From NCBI RefSeq assembly GCF_900110275.1, contig NZ_FODC01000001.1:969198-1033197 (forward strand): a DNA stretch of 64,000 nt, written 5' to 3'. This DNA is from Duganella sp. CF517 (lineage in GTDB: Bacteria; Pseudomonadota; Gammaproteobacteria; Burkholderiales; Burkholderiaceae_D). Within the stretch, counting starts at the first letter, position 1, and every line of letters starts with the position of its first letter. Positions 10,855 through 19,492 of the stretch are shown here, piece after piece. Made by a program: the position numbers and the translations under genes. The notes beneath the pieces were generated by a model. It did not search any database. It had not been told where the DNA came from and was given only the letters and a program-made list of their open reading frames with translations.

Positions 10855-11629
10855 CGACACGCAGGCATTGATGCGCGCCCAGCGCCAGCAGGCTAATAAA
10901 AAAGCAACGCCTGAAGACGGCGGCCGGCATGCGGTCGCGCAGCCACTGGCCCAGCATCATGCCGGCGCCGGCGGGCAGCAGCGCCAGCACTGAGCCGCCG
11001 GCGGACGACACCTGCCAACTGCCCCGGCAGGTCAGCACCACGGCCAGCGCCAACGTCGAGACGGTGAAGGCCAGTCCCAGCGCCTGCACCAGATCGTCCT
11101 TCTCCAGGTTAAGCGCTTGCAGATAGGGAGCGACCGGCATGACGAAGACTCCCGTTATACCGGCCAGCACGCCGGTGGCGGCGCCGGCCAGCGGCCCGGC
11201 CCACGACTCCGCACGCCGCGCCACGCGACCGCGCCAGCCGCTCAACCCCAACGCGCCGTAGCCCGCCAGCGCCAGCCCGAGCACCACCGAGGCCCACGCG
11301 CCGCTGGACATGCCCTGCGCGCCGGCAGCGATGAAATCATCGGGCGGCGGTGACGACGACAACAGCCATCCGCCGGCCGCCGTGCCCACGCAAACGGCCA
11401 CCAGCAAGGTCCGCAGGCGCAGCCAGAGCGGGTATAGCGCCGGGCCGCTGGCCAGCTGCCATACATTCGTCACAGCCGAAGGCACGATCAGCAGCGCCGC
11501 CGCTTCCAGTGGCGGCAACGTCAATGTCAACAAGGCCATCGCCACCGTCGGCAGGCCCATCCCGGTGACACCTTTCACCAGGCCGGCCAGCACAAATACC
11601 AATGCGATAAAGAGTGTCGATGTGTTCAT
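10844..11629 (-). CDS. Sulfite exporter TauE/SafE family membrane protein
   Basis: Integral membrane protein of 261 residues with about eight hydrophobic segments and the N-terminal GLVKGVTGMGLPTVAMALL signature of the TauE/SafE (DUF81) family, repeated in weaker form around residues 150-165 (GVLAGITGVFVMPVAPYL). Family members export sulfite, sulfoacetate or other organic anions, but substrate cannot be predicted here. It is divergently transcribed from a LysR regulator 82 bases away, which is the usual arrangement when the regulator controls the exporter, so this LysR protein is the likely regulator. Confidence 0.88.
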   Translation of the reverse strand: MNTSTLFIALVFVLAGLVKGVTGMGLPTVAMALLTLTLPPLEAAALLIVPSAVTNVWQLASGPALYPLWLRLRTLLVAVCVGTAAGGWLLSSSPPPDDFIAAGAQGMSSGAWASVVLGLALAGYGALGLSGWRGRVARRAESWAGPLAGAATGVLAGITGVFVMPVAPYLQALNLEKDDLVQALGLAFTVSTLALAVVLTCRGSWQVSSAGGSVLALLPAGAGMMLGQWLRDRMPAAVFRRCFFISLLALGAHQCLRVATG

Positions 11630-11679
11630 GGGAGCTATTCTGCACGCCGGCGGCTTGCGTGGGAATGTGGAATATACTT

Positions 11680-11706
11680 AGCCTGACTTCACATTATCCG
11701 TAGGCT
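11680..11706. promoter_or_regulatory. Candidate LysR operator between exporter and lysR genes
   Basis: AGCCT (11680-11684) and AGGCT (11702-11706) form an inverted repeat around 17 bases in the 82-base divergent intergenic region, six bases ahead of the lysR ATG. The nearby TATACT (11673-11678) could be a -10 for lysR and its complement a -10 for the exporter. Position and dyad symmetry fit LysR-type autoregulation, but the arms are short. Confidence 0.3.
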
Positions 11707-11711
11707 GAACC

Positions 11712-12620
11712 ATGCGCTTCGACCTGATCGACCTTAAATTGTTCGTCCATATCGCCGAAAGCGGCAGCATCACCGCCGGCGCCAAGCTGGCGCACCTGTC
11801 GCTGCCCTCGGCCAGCGCCCGTGTCCACGGCATGGAGGAAGGCCTGAACCTGGCGCTGCTGGAGCGTGGACGGCGCGGCGCCGAGCCCACCGAGGCGGGA
11901 CGCGCGCTGCTGCATCACGCGCGCGCCATCGCCCGCCAACTGGACGACATGCGCGCTGACCTGGCCCAATTCGGGTCGGGCCTGAAAAGGCAGGTGCGGC
12001 TGCTGTGTAACACCTCGGCGATGACCGAATTCCTGCCGGAGGCGCTGGCCGGCTTCCTGGCTGGCCACCCGCAACTGAGCATCGATCTGGAAGAACGGCT
12101 GAGCCGCGACATCGTGCGGGCGGTCACCGACGGCGCGGCCGATATCGGCATCGTCACCGACGCGGTGGACAGCGCGGCGCTGCAAACCTTGCCGTTTCGT
12201 GACGATCCCCTGGTGCTGGTGATGGCGCGCAAACATCCGCTGGCCCAGCGCATCGGCAAAGGGCGCGGCAAGCGGCGCGGCGTGCTGTTCGCCGATACGC
12301 TGGATCAGGACTTCATCGGTCTGGCGGGCGACAGCGCCTTGCAGCAGTATGCGGCCGAACAGGCGTCGCGGCTGGGGCGCGAGATGCACTGCAAGATCCG
12401 GCTGCGCAGCTTTGAGGCGGTTTGCCGCATGGTCGCCAGCGGCGCCGGTGTGGCGATATTGCCGGAGGCGGCGGCGCGGCGCAGTGCCGATCCGGAGGCG
12501 TTGCGGGTGGTGGCGTTGAACGACGATTGGGCCGATCGCAAGTTGCTGATCTGCGTGCGCGATCATGCGGCCTTGCCGCTGCACGTGCGGGAGTTGGTTG
12601 CGGCGTTGCGGCGTACTTGA
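11712..12620 (+). CDS. LysR-family transcriptional regulator
   Basis: 302 residues. The N-terminal winged helix-turn-helix (about 1-60) shows IAESGSITAGAKLAHLSLPSASARVHGMEE followed by the typical LLERGRRGAEPTEAGRALLHHAR. The remainder is the periplasmic-binding-protein-like effector domain (about 90-295) with EERLSRDIVRAVTDGAADIGIV. It faces away from the TauE/SafE exporter gene, which is its most likely target, and converges on the FapA paralogue pair with only four bases between stop codons. The inducer is unknown. Confidence 0.92.
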   Translation: MRFDLIDLKLFVHIAESGSITAGAKLAHLSLPSASARVHGMEEGLNLALLERGRRGAEPTEAGRALLHHARAIARQLDDMRADLAQFGSGLKRQVRLLCNTSAMTEFLPEALAGFLAGHPQLSIDLEERLSRDIVRAVTDGAADIGIVTDAVDSAALQTLPFRDDPLVLVMARKHPLAQRIGKGRGKRRGVLFADTLDQDFIGLAGDSALQQYAAEQASRLGREMHCKIRLRSFEAVCRMVASGAGVAILPEAAARRSADPEALRVVALNDDWADRKLLICVRDHAALPLHVRELVAALRRT

Positions 12621-12624
12621 GTGA

Positions 12625-14490
12625 CTAGTCGGCTTGCGGCGCCCAGTTGATCGGGCCCACGTGGCCGGAGAAGATTTTCGTCATGCCGGCGTCGGCGCCG
12701 CGCACTTTGGCTTTCAGTTCCTTCGCGGGGCGGTCGTACGGCGGCGGCCCGTCCGGCACGAAACTCATCGTCCGCGCCAGCACGTCGCCGGTGAGCATGT
12801 GGACGGTGCAGCGCGAGCCGTTCATCAGCGCGTTCTTTTCCCGCTCCACCTGATTGACCTCTTGCTGCGCCTGCTCCTGCTGCGCTTGCGCCGCCTTGAG
12901 CGCCAGCGAGACCTTGGCGACCGCGCGCAGCGATGGCCCCACGGCCGTCGCCATCTTGTGGAACAAGGGCTCCTGCTCGGTCGTCAGTATCACCTCGCGC
13001 TTGCGCACGCGGGTCGCCAGATTCAGATAATTGCGCACTTCCGGCTGGCTGGTGATGGCGTCCATCTCGGCCTTGCGTTGTTCGCCATCGCGCAGCGCCT
13101 GCGACACCTTCGGCAGTAGCTCGGCGATCTTCCGGTCGAATTTTGTCAGGTCCGGCACCAGCGTGTAAAGCAGCATCTCGCTTTGCTTGCGCGGCCCGGC
13201 GTGAATGATCTCGATCTTGCGGGCGGCGATCGCGCAGCCCTCGGCCACTTTGATGATCACCTCGTCGGCCATGATCTCGCAGTTGCTGGCCTCCCCGATC
13301 ACCACCCGCGTGCCGGAGATGATGCAGCTCTCGGCCCGCGCCAGCGAGACTTCGCCGCGCTTGGTCTGCAGCACCGCGCCCGACGCCACGCCCTTCACGC
13401 GGATCGCCCCGTCCGCGTTGACGGCGGTGCCGCCCATCAGGTTGCGGCCCAGCGCGATGTCGCCGCCGCGCGAGCTGATATTGCCGAAGACGTTGCCGTG
13501 GATGGTGATGTTGCCGCCGTCGACAGAGCGCTGGTCCTGCACGTCGCCGAATTCCTCGTACTCGCCGGTCAGTTGCAGATTGCCGGTGGTGCGCGCGCTC
13601 ACCCCTTCCCGGCTGATGATCTTCGGGCCGATCGAGATGCGCTTGCTGCCCGGCTCCACGCTCAGGAAGCCTTCGACCGCCGACACCAGGTACTCGCCGT
13701 CGCGCAGGTTTTCGATCACCGTCCCGGCGCCGGCCACCGAAGTCAGTTCGATATCGCGCGGCACCGGCGGCTCCAGCACCACGCCGGACAACTCGAAGCC
13801 CCGCACGCCCGGTGTGCGCGGCACCTTGCGCAGCAGCTTGACGTTGGGTTTGACCTGCGGGAAGCGGTTTTGAAACGTCTGTAGATCGAGCTTGCCGTCC
13901 GGCGTCTCGCGCGGCGCGTTGCTGCGGTGGATATCGCGGGATACTTCCACGATGGTAGCGTCGCGCCCCTGCACGACGTTGAGCCGCCGCGCGACGATGA
14001 TACGCGCCAGGCGCCCGCTGACGATGACGTCGCGCACGGCCGGCGCGTCGATACCGAAGCGGATGCCCTTGCCCCACATGTCGGCGACGAATTCGTCGAA
14101 CTTCAGGCGCGCCGGTTGCGGCGGCATATCCGGCACCTCGAAGAACACCGGTTCGAAGTAGTATTCCGCCTCGCCGGCGATCACCTTGACGGTCTTGTAC
14201 AGGGCGCGGCGCACCGCGTGGAACGGCTCGACGCTGTCGGCGAAGCGCAGCAGCGGCTGGCCGGCCAGGTTGGCCGGCAGCTCCGGGCCGCAGTTGTACA
14301 GCATTCTGGTGAAGACGGCGTAATCGAGCCCCGCGAAGTAGGCCCCGCCGAGGAAGACCTGGCCGACCGCCGCGACGCACGATACCGCGGTCGCTTCGGC
14401 ATCGAAATAAACGCCGTCATCGCGCTTGACGATCGCCGCGGGCAAATCACCTTCCGCAGTTTGTTCCAGCGTCGTTGCGTCGTCTGACAC
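12625..14490 (-). CDS. FapA/DUF342 family protein, paralogue 2
   Basis: 621 residues from the GTG at 14490, which has GGGGA five bases upstream; an in-frame GTG at 14502 lacks a ribosome site. The protein has an N-terminal domain (about 1-230) with VADMWGKGIRFGIDAPAV and SRDIHRSNAPRETPDG, a central parallel beta-helix typical of DUF342 (about 250-440, including ISIGPKIISREGVSARTTGNLQLTGEYEEFGDVQDQ and repeated hydrophobic-turn units), and a C-terminal coiled-coil region (about 480-570). It is clearly a duplicate of the next gene, with matching motifs throughout. DUF342/FapA proteins are polar-flagellum assembly or polymer-forming factors in other bacteria, but no flagellar gene is nearby, so the role here is unknown. 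Confidence 0.85.
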   Translation of the reverse strand: MSDDATTLEQTAEGDLPAAIVKRDDGVYFDAEATAVSCVAAVGQVFLGGAYFAGLDYAVFTRMLYNCGPELPANLAGQPLLRFADSVEPFHAVRRALYKTVKVIAGEAEYYFEPVFFEVPDMPPQPARLKFDEFVADMWGKGIRFGIDAPAVRDVIVSGRLARIIVARRLNVVQGRDATIVEVSRDIHRSNAPRETPDGKLDLQTFQNRFPQVKPNVKLLRKVPRTPGVRGFELSGVVLEPPVPRDIELTSVAGAGTVIENLRDGEYLVSAVEGFLSVEPGSKRISIGPKIISREGVSARTTGNLQLTGEYEEFGDVQDQRSVDGGNITIHGNVFGNISSRGGDIALGRNLMGGTAVNADGAIRVKGVASGAVLQTKRGEVSLARAESCIISGTRVVIGEASNCEIMADEVIIKVAEGCAIAARKIEIIHAGPRKQSEMLLYTLVPDLTKFDRKIAELLPKVSQALRDGEQRKAEMDAITSQPEVRNYLNLATRVRKREVILTTEQEPLFHKMATAVGPSLRAVAKVSLALKAAQAQQEQAQQEVNQVEREKNALMNGSRCTVHMLTGDVLARTMSFVPDGPPPYDRPAKELKAKVRGADAGMTKIFSGHVGPINWAPQAD

Positions 14491-14575
14491 GGTAGTCCCC
14501 ACAAAGATGTACGTCGGAGCGGCAGCTCCTTCACTTTTTTAATATTATTTGTAGATTAGCATGAACGCAGGGCAT

Positions 14576-14603
14576 TGTGCGCGCACATCATGCGCGCGCG
14601 CGG
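14576..14603. repeat. Palindrome and alternating CG tract between fapA paralogues
   Basis: A perfect 12-base palindrome TGTGCGCGCACA (14576-14587) is followed three bases later by an alternating TGCGCGCGCGCG run. Both sit in the 120-base spacer between the two DUF342 genes. Alternating purine-pyrimidine tracts can adopt Z-form DNA and the palindrome can form a hairpin, but no T-run follows, so I do not call it a terminator. Confidence 0.5.
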
Positions 14604-14625
14604 CTTGCGCATGCCAGGCGGCCCG

Positions 14626-16536
14626 CTAGTCCGCCGATGCCCGCGCGCGCGGGTCGAGATGCCAGTCGAGCGATCCGGCGCTGTCGCAGAACAGCATCTC
14701 GCCGCCGCTCGGGGTGCCGCGCAGGCGCTGCTTGATCTCCTTGGGCGGCAACAGCGTCAACGACACGCCGTCGGCGGCGAAAGGCATGGTGCGCACCGTG
14801 GTCTCGCCGCTGACCATGTGCAGGCCGCAGCGCGCCACGCCGGCCGCCGCCACCTTCTGCTCGATCACCCGCGCCAACCGGTCCCGCAACAGCGTTTGCT
14901 GCGTTTGCGCGGCCTGGATCTCCTTCTTCAACTGCTCGATCGCCTGGATCTCGGTGGCCACGGCGCCGGCGATCTTGCGCAGGAACTGGCCCTGCTCGGG
15001 CGTCAAGGTCAATTCCTGGGTGCGCAGCTTGACCGCCAGCGCCAGATAGCGGCGCACGTCGGGCAGCGCGGCGATGCGCGCGGCTTCCTGCTCGCCGGCC
15101 TCGATGGTCTGCGCGAAACCGGTTAGGCGCACATCGAGTTCGGCGATTTCCTCGTCGAAGCGCTTGACGTCGCGCACCAGCACATGGATCACCATCTCGG
15201 TGCGGCGGCGTGGGCCGGCGCTTTCGATTTCCACGTTGCGCCCCGCCACCGCGCAGCCCTCGGCCACCGCGATCACCACCTCGTCGGCGATGATTTCGCA
15301 ATTAGAGGCTTCATCGATTTTGACGATGCTGCCCGAAATGACGCAGTTCTCGGCGCGCGCTATCGTGATCGCGCCGCCGCTGGTGTGGATCACCGAATTG
15401 GAGGCCACACCGGCGATGCTGATCGAGCCCAGCGCGTTCTGCACGCTGCCGCTCACCAGATTCTTGTCCAGCACCACCACCCCGCCGCGCGAATGGATGT
15501 TGCCATAGACGTTTCCGTGCACCGTGATGTCGCCGCCGGTGACGTCGCGCTGTTCCTGCACGTCGCCGTATTCCTCATAGGCGCCGGCCAGCTGCAGGTT
15601 GCCCGTGGTGCGTCCGCTGACGCCTTCCGTGCTGACGATCTTGTCGGTGATGGATATGCGGCTGGACTTCGAGTCCACGCTCAGGAAGCCCTCGCGCGTG
15701 GACACCAGATACTCGCCGTCCTCCAGGGTCTGCGCCTCGGTGCCGTCGCCGGCGTAAAAGCGCAAGGTCAGGTCCTGCGGCGGCTCCGGCGCCGTCATGC
15801 GGCCGGACAGGTCGAAGCCCGGCTGGCCCGGCACCGCCGGCACCTTTTTGAGCAACCTGACGTTCGCCTTGATTTGCGGGAAGCGGTTCTGAAAACTCTG
15901 CAAATCGATGCGGCCGTCGGCGCGCGCCTTCGGCGCGTCGCTGCGGTGCAGGTCGGACGAGACCTCCATCACGGTCGCGTTCTGCCCCGGCTCCGGTTCC
16001 AGATCGGTGGCGAAGGTGATGCGGTCCGCCTTGGCGGCGGCCATCGCCGACGCCACCGCCGCCACGTCGATACCGAACTGTATGCCCTTGCCCCACATGT
16101 CGGCGACGAATTCGTCGACGTCAAGGCGGGTCTGGCGCTCCGGGATCACGGTGCCGTCGGGGAGCACCTCCTCGTCCAGATACAGCGGCTCGAAGTAGTA
16201 TTCGGCGTAGCCGTGGCCCATCTTGGGATTTTTATACAGCGGAACGCGCAGCGGATCGATCAGGCGCAGGTCGTCGCACAGGCGCACCGCCTGGGCCGCG
16301 CCCAGATCGGGACCGACGCCGAACAGCGCCTTGATCATCAATGGGTAATTGAGGCCCGGCAGGTAATAACCGGCGCGGAACACTTGGCCGATGGCGGCGA
16401 TCAGCGCCGGCCGCGGCAGGCCGACATCGATATAAATACCGTCGGTTTTACGAACCAAACCGATAGGCAGGCTGGCGCTGGGAGCCGATGGCTCGCCAAC
16501 GGGAAAGGGCGCTGCGGCGGCAACGTCTTGAACCAC
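14626..16536 (-). CDS. FapA/DUF342 family protein, paralogue 1
   Basis: 636 residues starting at a GTG with an excellent GGAGG seven bases upstream. The architecture equals that of the downstream copy: N-terminal domain with FVADMWGKGIQFGIDVAAV and SDLHRSDAPKARADG, a polar right-handed beta-helix (about 260-450) built from repeats such as GDITVHGNVYGNIHSRGG, and a C-terminal helical region (about 480-590). The two genes are in tandem and 135 bases apart, so they may be cotranscribed, with this copy promoter-proximal. The DUF342 family includes Vibrio FapA, which influences flagellar assembly with regulators; here there is no flagellar neighbourhood. The duplication suggests a hetero-oligomer or divergent roles, which is inference. 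Confidence 0.86.
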   Translation of the reverse strand: MVQDVAAAAPFPVGEPSAPSASLPIGLVRKTDGIYIDVGLPRPALIAAIGQVFRAGYYLPGLNYPLMIKALFGVGPDLGAAQAVRLCDDLRLIDPLRVPLYKNPKMGHGYAEYYFEPLYLDEEVLPDGTVIPERQTRLDVDEFVADMWGKGIQFGIDVAAVASAMAAAKADRITFATDLEPEPGQNATVMEVSSDLHRSDAPKARADGRIDLQSFQNRFPQIKANVRLLKKVPAVPGQPGFDLSGRMTAPEPPQDLTLRFYAGDGTEAQTLEDGEYLVSTREGFLSVDSKSSRISITDKIVSTEGVSGRTTGNLQLAGAYEEYGDVQEQRDVTGGDITVHGNVYGNIHSRGGVVVLDKNLVSGSVQNALGSISIAGVASNSVIHTSGGAITIARAENCVISGSIVKIDEASNCEIIADEVVIAVAEGCAVAGRNVEIESAGPRRRTEMVIHVLVRDVKRFDEEIAELDVRLTGFAQTIEAGEQEAARIAALPDVRRYLALAVKLRTQELTLTPEQGQFLRKIAGAVATEIQAIEQLKKEIQAAQTQQTLLRDRLARVIEQKVAAAGVARCGLHMVSGETTVRTMPFAADGVSLTLLPPKEIKQRLRGTPSGGEMLFCDSAGSLDWHLDPRARASAD

Positions 16537-16775
16537 GATTTTCCTCCAGGCGTCACGCGGCCGAAGGGCATTGCGTGCAATTAATTAATATTACACACAG
16601 ACAAAGAAAAAGATAGCGGTATTCGTGGTAAAAACTCTACAACCGTGATGTTATTGTCACAGATCAATAATGATTTGATATTTACCGGGTCAAACGGGGG
16701 ATAACAGGAGGACAGCCAGGACGGGAGGGCATCGCGCGCGGCCGGGCGCGGCCAGGGGAAATAGCGGCCGGTTGC

Positions 16776-17171
16776 CTAGCGGCGCGGCGGATTGGCGTAG
16801 ATGTCCTGCCCCGCTTCGTTGATCTGGCGGCGCAGATCGCGACGCTCGTCCGGCGTCAGGCGTCCCACGCGACGGTTCATCTCGGCGTTGCGGCTGGCCT
16901 CTTGCATGGCGCGGCGCTGCTCTTCGGCGCGGGCCTCATAGTTGTTGCGCTGCTCGGCCTGGCGCTGCTGGTCGGCCTGGCGCGGATCGGCCTGGCGCTG
17001 GATTTGTACTTGCTGAGGCCGGTTTTCCTCGCGCCGCGGCCCGTCGCCGGGCTCGGCATGGGCAAGCCCCGCCGCCAACACACCGCAGCACACCAATAAG
17101 GAAGCCATGGAGGATCGAACGCAAAAAGATGCGCTTGCTGCCGCGTGTATTTTTTTGTGATCGATGAACAT
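16776..17171 (-). CDS. Small secreted Gln/Arg-rich protein
   Basis: 131 residues. A hydrophobic signal segment SMASLLVCCGVLAAGLAHA (about 21-39) is followed by a predicted cleavage after AHA. The mature part is strongly enriched in Gln, Arg and Glu, with repeated QADPRQADQQRQAEQR units, and ends with a conserved-looking RVGRLTPDERRDLRRQINEAGQDIYANPPRR. The ending LTPDERRDLRRQINEAGRDIY is shared by many short uncharacterised periplasmic proteins of Oxalobacteraceae, as I recall it. The start at 17171 has AGGAAC nearby; the frame opens further upstream without a ribosome site. It is divergent from ompR, 170 bases away. No function can be assigned. Confidence 0.7.
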   Translation of the reverse strand: MFIDHKKIHAAASASFCVRSSMASLLVCCGVLAAGLAHAEPGDGPRREENRPQQVQIQRQADPRQADQQRQAEQRNNYEARAEEQRRAMQEASRNAEMNRRVGRLTPDERRDLRRQINEAGQDIYANPPRR

Positions 17172-17341
17172 GATGTTCCTAAAAGCTGAATCCGTGCTTG
17201 AAGTGTATGATGCTTTAACCGAGGGGGTAAGACCAATTGGGTAAAGTTTGTAACACTTTGTAATGGGTCGCCACAGACGTTTTCGCAAAACGGATATGAC
17301 GTTACCATAGCAACATCAATAAGACAATTCTGACAGAGCAA

Positions 17342-18109
17342 ATGACTAGCACAACGACTGAATCCGGCAACAACTCCGCCAACCAGCATGGCCATCAGGC
17401 CAAGATCATGGTGGTGGACGACGACGTCCGCCTGCGCGATCTGCTGCGGCGCTACCTGACCGAGCAAGGCTTCAACGTCTTCACCGCCGAAAGCGCGACC
17501 GCCATGAACAAGCTGTGGCTGCGCGAACGCTACGACCTGTTGGTGCTGGACTTGATGCTGCCTGGCGAGGACGGTCTGTCGATCTGCCGCCGCCTGCGCG
17601 GCGCCGGCGACCAGACGCCGATCATCATGCTGACCGCTAAAGGCGAGGACGTGGACCGTATCGTCGGCCTGGAAATGGGCGCCGACGACTATCTGCCGAA
17701 GCCGTTCAACCCGCGCGAACTGGTGGCCCGCATCGGCGCCGTGCTGCGCCGCCGTGGCCCGGACGAGATCCCCGGCGCGCCGTCGGAAACGCCGCAATCG
17801 TTCGAATTCGGCCAATTCGTGCTGGACCTGGGCACGCGCACGCTGAAGAAAAACGGCGAGACGGTGCCGCTGACCACCGGCGAGTTCTCGGTACTGAAAG
17901 TATTCGCCCGCCATGCGCGCCAGCCGCTGTCGCGCGAGAAGCTGATGGAGCTGGCGCGCGGGCGCGAATACGAAGTGTTCGACCGCAGCCTGGACGTGCA
18001 GATCTCGCGCCTGCGCAAGCTGATCGAGCCCGATCCATCGAGCCCGCTGTACATCCAGACCGTCTGGGGCCTGGGCTACGTGTTCATCCCGGAGGGGCAG
18101 CCGCGCTAA
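17342..18109 (+). CDS. ompR: OmpR-type response regulator
   Basis: 255 residues. Receiver domain (about 22-140) with acidic pair VVDDD, phospho-acceptor Asp in LVLDLMLPGEDG, Thr in IIMLTAKGED and Lys in DDYLPKPFNPRELVARI; C-terminal winged-helix DNA-binding domain (about 155-250) ending in IQTVWGLGYVFIPEGQPR. The extremely conserved receiver and the ending resemble betaproteobacterial OmpR closely. It forms an operon with the EnvZ-like kinase 9 bases downstream. OmpR governs porins and envelope functions in response to osmotic or acid stress in the enterobacterial model; the regulon in this organism cannot be read from the window. Confidence 0.92.
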   Translation: MTSTTTESGNNSANQHGHQAKIMVVDDDVRLRDLLRRYLTEQGFNVFTAESATAMNKLWLRERYDLLVLDLMLPGEDGLSICRRLRGAGDQTPIIMLTAKGEDVDRIVGLEMGADDYLPKPFNPRELVARIGAVLRRRGPDEIPGAPSETPQSFEFGQFVLDLGTRTLKKNGETVPLTTGEFSVLKVFARHARQPLSREKLMELARGREYEVFDRSLDVQISRLRKLIEPDPSSPLYIQTVWGLGYVFIPEGQPR

Positions 18110-18118
18110 CGCGCGAAG

Positions 18119-19492
18119 ATGCGCATGAAGTCTCTTTCGAAGTTCCGTTTCGCTTTTCGGCTGGCCAGCATGAAAAGCGGCCTTTTCTGGCGCACCTTCT
18201 TCCTGCTCGGCGCCTTGACGACGACCAGCATGACCGCGTGGGTCGGCATGATCAGCGTGGTGCAGCACGAGCCGCAGGTGCAGCAGATCTCCGCGCAGGT
18301 GATCTCGGTCGTCACCATCACCCACGCCGCCCTCACCCACTCGGCGCCCGAACTGCGGCGCGAGCTGCTGTTCGACCTGGTGTCGAACGAGGGGATCCGC
18401 GTGTTCCCGCTGGAGGAGGACGACAAGGTCGAACCGCCGCCGAAGAACGCGCTGATGCCGGATATTCAAAAACTGGTCAAGGCCAAGCTGGGCGCGGACA
18501 CGCGCTTCTCGGCCAAGGTGAACGGCGTCTCCGGCTTCTGGGTCAGCTTCAAGATCGACGACGACCAATACTGGCTGATGCTCGAACGCGAACGCATACG
18601 CGGCCTGACCGGCATCCAGTGGCTGGGCTGGGCCAGCGTGGTGTCGGTGGTGTCGCTGCTCGGCGCGGCCTTCATCTCCAGCCTGATCAACCTGCCGCTG
18701 CGGCGCCTGACCAAGGCCACCCGCGCCTTCGCGCAGGGCAGGCGGCCGGACCCGCTGCCGGAAAGCGGCCCGGCCGAAATCATGGAGGCCAACCGCAGCT
18801 TCAACCAGATGGTCGACCAGCTGCAGCAGGTCGAATCGGACCGCGCCGTGATCCTGGCCGGCATCTCGCACGACCTGCGCACGCCGCTGGCGCGCATGCA
18901 GCTCGAGGTGGAAATGGCCAATCTGTCGAACGAGGCGCGCGAAGGCATCCAGTCCGACATCGGCCAGATGGACGCCATCATCGGCCAGTTCCTCGACTAC
19001 GCCAAACCGACCGAGGCGTCGAGCTTTACCAATGTCGATGTCAGCGAACTGCTGGCCGACACCGCGCACGAGGCCGAGCGTTTGCAGGACGTGCGCGTGA
19101 CCACCGCCATCGCCGCCGGCGCCCACGTGATGGGCAACGGCACCGACCTGAAACGGGTGTTCAACAACCTGGTCGAAAACGCCCGCCGCTATGGCAAAAC
19201 GCCGGACACGGACATCACCGAGATCGACATCACGTGCGCCGTCAAGGGCGTGGGCGCGTCCAGGCGCGTCGTCATCGAGGTGGGGGACCATGGCTGCGGC
19301 GTGCCGGACGACCAGATCGAACAACTGCTCAAGCCCTTCACCCGCCTCGACGCCGCGCGCGGCCAGGCCAACGGCGCCGGCCTGGGACTGGCGATCGTCG
19401 ACCGGGTGCTGCTGCGCCACGGCGCCGAACTGACCTTGAGCAACCGCGAAGGCGGCGGCCTGGTGATCCAGATCGCGATGAAGGCGGTATGA
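18119..19492 (+). CDS. envZ: EnvZ-type osmosensor histidine kinase
   Basis: 457-residue inner-membrane sensor kinase. The first membrane helix is near 27-45 (FFLLGALTTTSMTAWVGMI), a periplasmic domain lies at about 46-160, and the second helix at about 163-186. These are followed by a HAMP linker (about 187-240), the dimerisation H-box ILAGISHDLRTPLARMQLEVEM with the phospho-His, and a HATPase domain with NNLVENARRYG (N box), VGDHGCGVPDDQ and GLGLAIVD. It is the partner of the adjacent OmpR. The stop codon overlaps the start of the next gene (ATGA), so a third protein is translationally coupled to this two-component system. Confidence 0.92.
   Translation: MRMKSLSKFRFAFRLASMKSGLFWRTFFLLGALTTTSMTAWVGMISVVQHEPQVQQISAQVISVVTITHAALTHSAPELRRELLFDLVSNEGIRVFPLEEDDKVEPPPKNALMPDIQKLVKAKLGADTRFSAKVNGVSGFWVSFKIDDDQYWLMLERERIRGLTGIQWLGWASVVSVVSLLGAAFISSLINLPLRRLTKATRAFAQGRRPDPLPESGPAEIMEANRSFNQMVDQLQQVESDRAVILAGISHDLRTPLARMQLEVEMANLSNEAREGIQSDIGQMDAIIGQFLDYAKPTEASSFTNVDVSELLADTAHEAERLQDVRVTTAIAAGAHVMGNGTDLKRVFNNLVENARRYGKTPDTDITEIDITCAVKGVGASRRVVIEVGDHGCGVPDDQIEQLLKPFTRLDAARGQANGAGLGLAIVDRVLLRHGAELTLSNREGGGLVIQIAMKAV

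Noticed and set aside
16651-16670. TTATTG/CAATAA inverted repeat downstream of the small secreted protein and upstream of fapA paralogue 1.
   Set aside because: Arms of only six bases and no T-run or conserved operator context, so no function is claimed.
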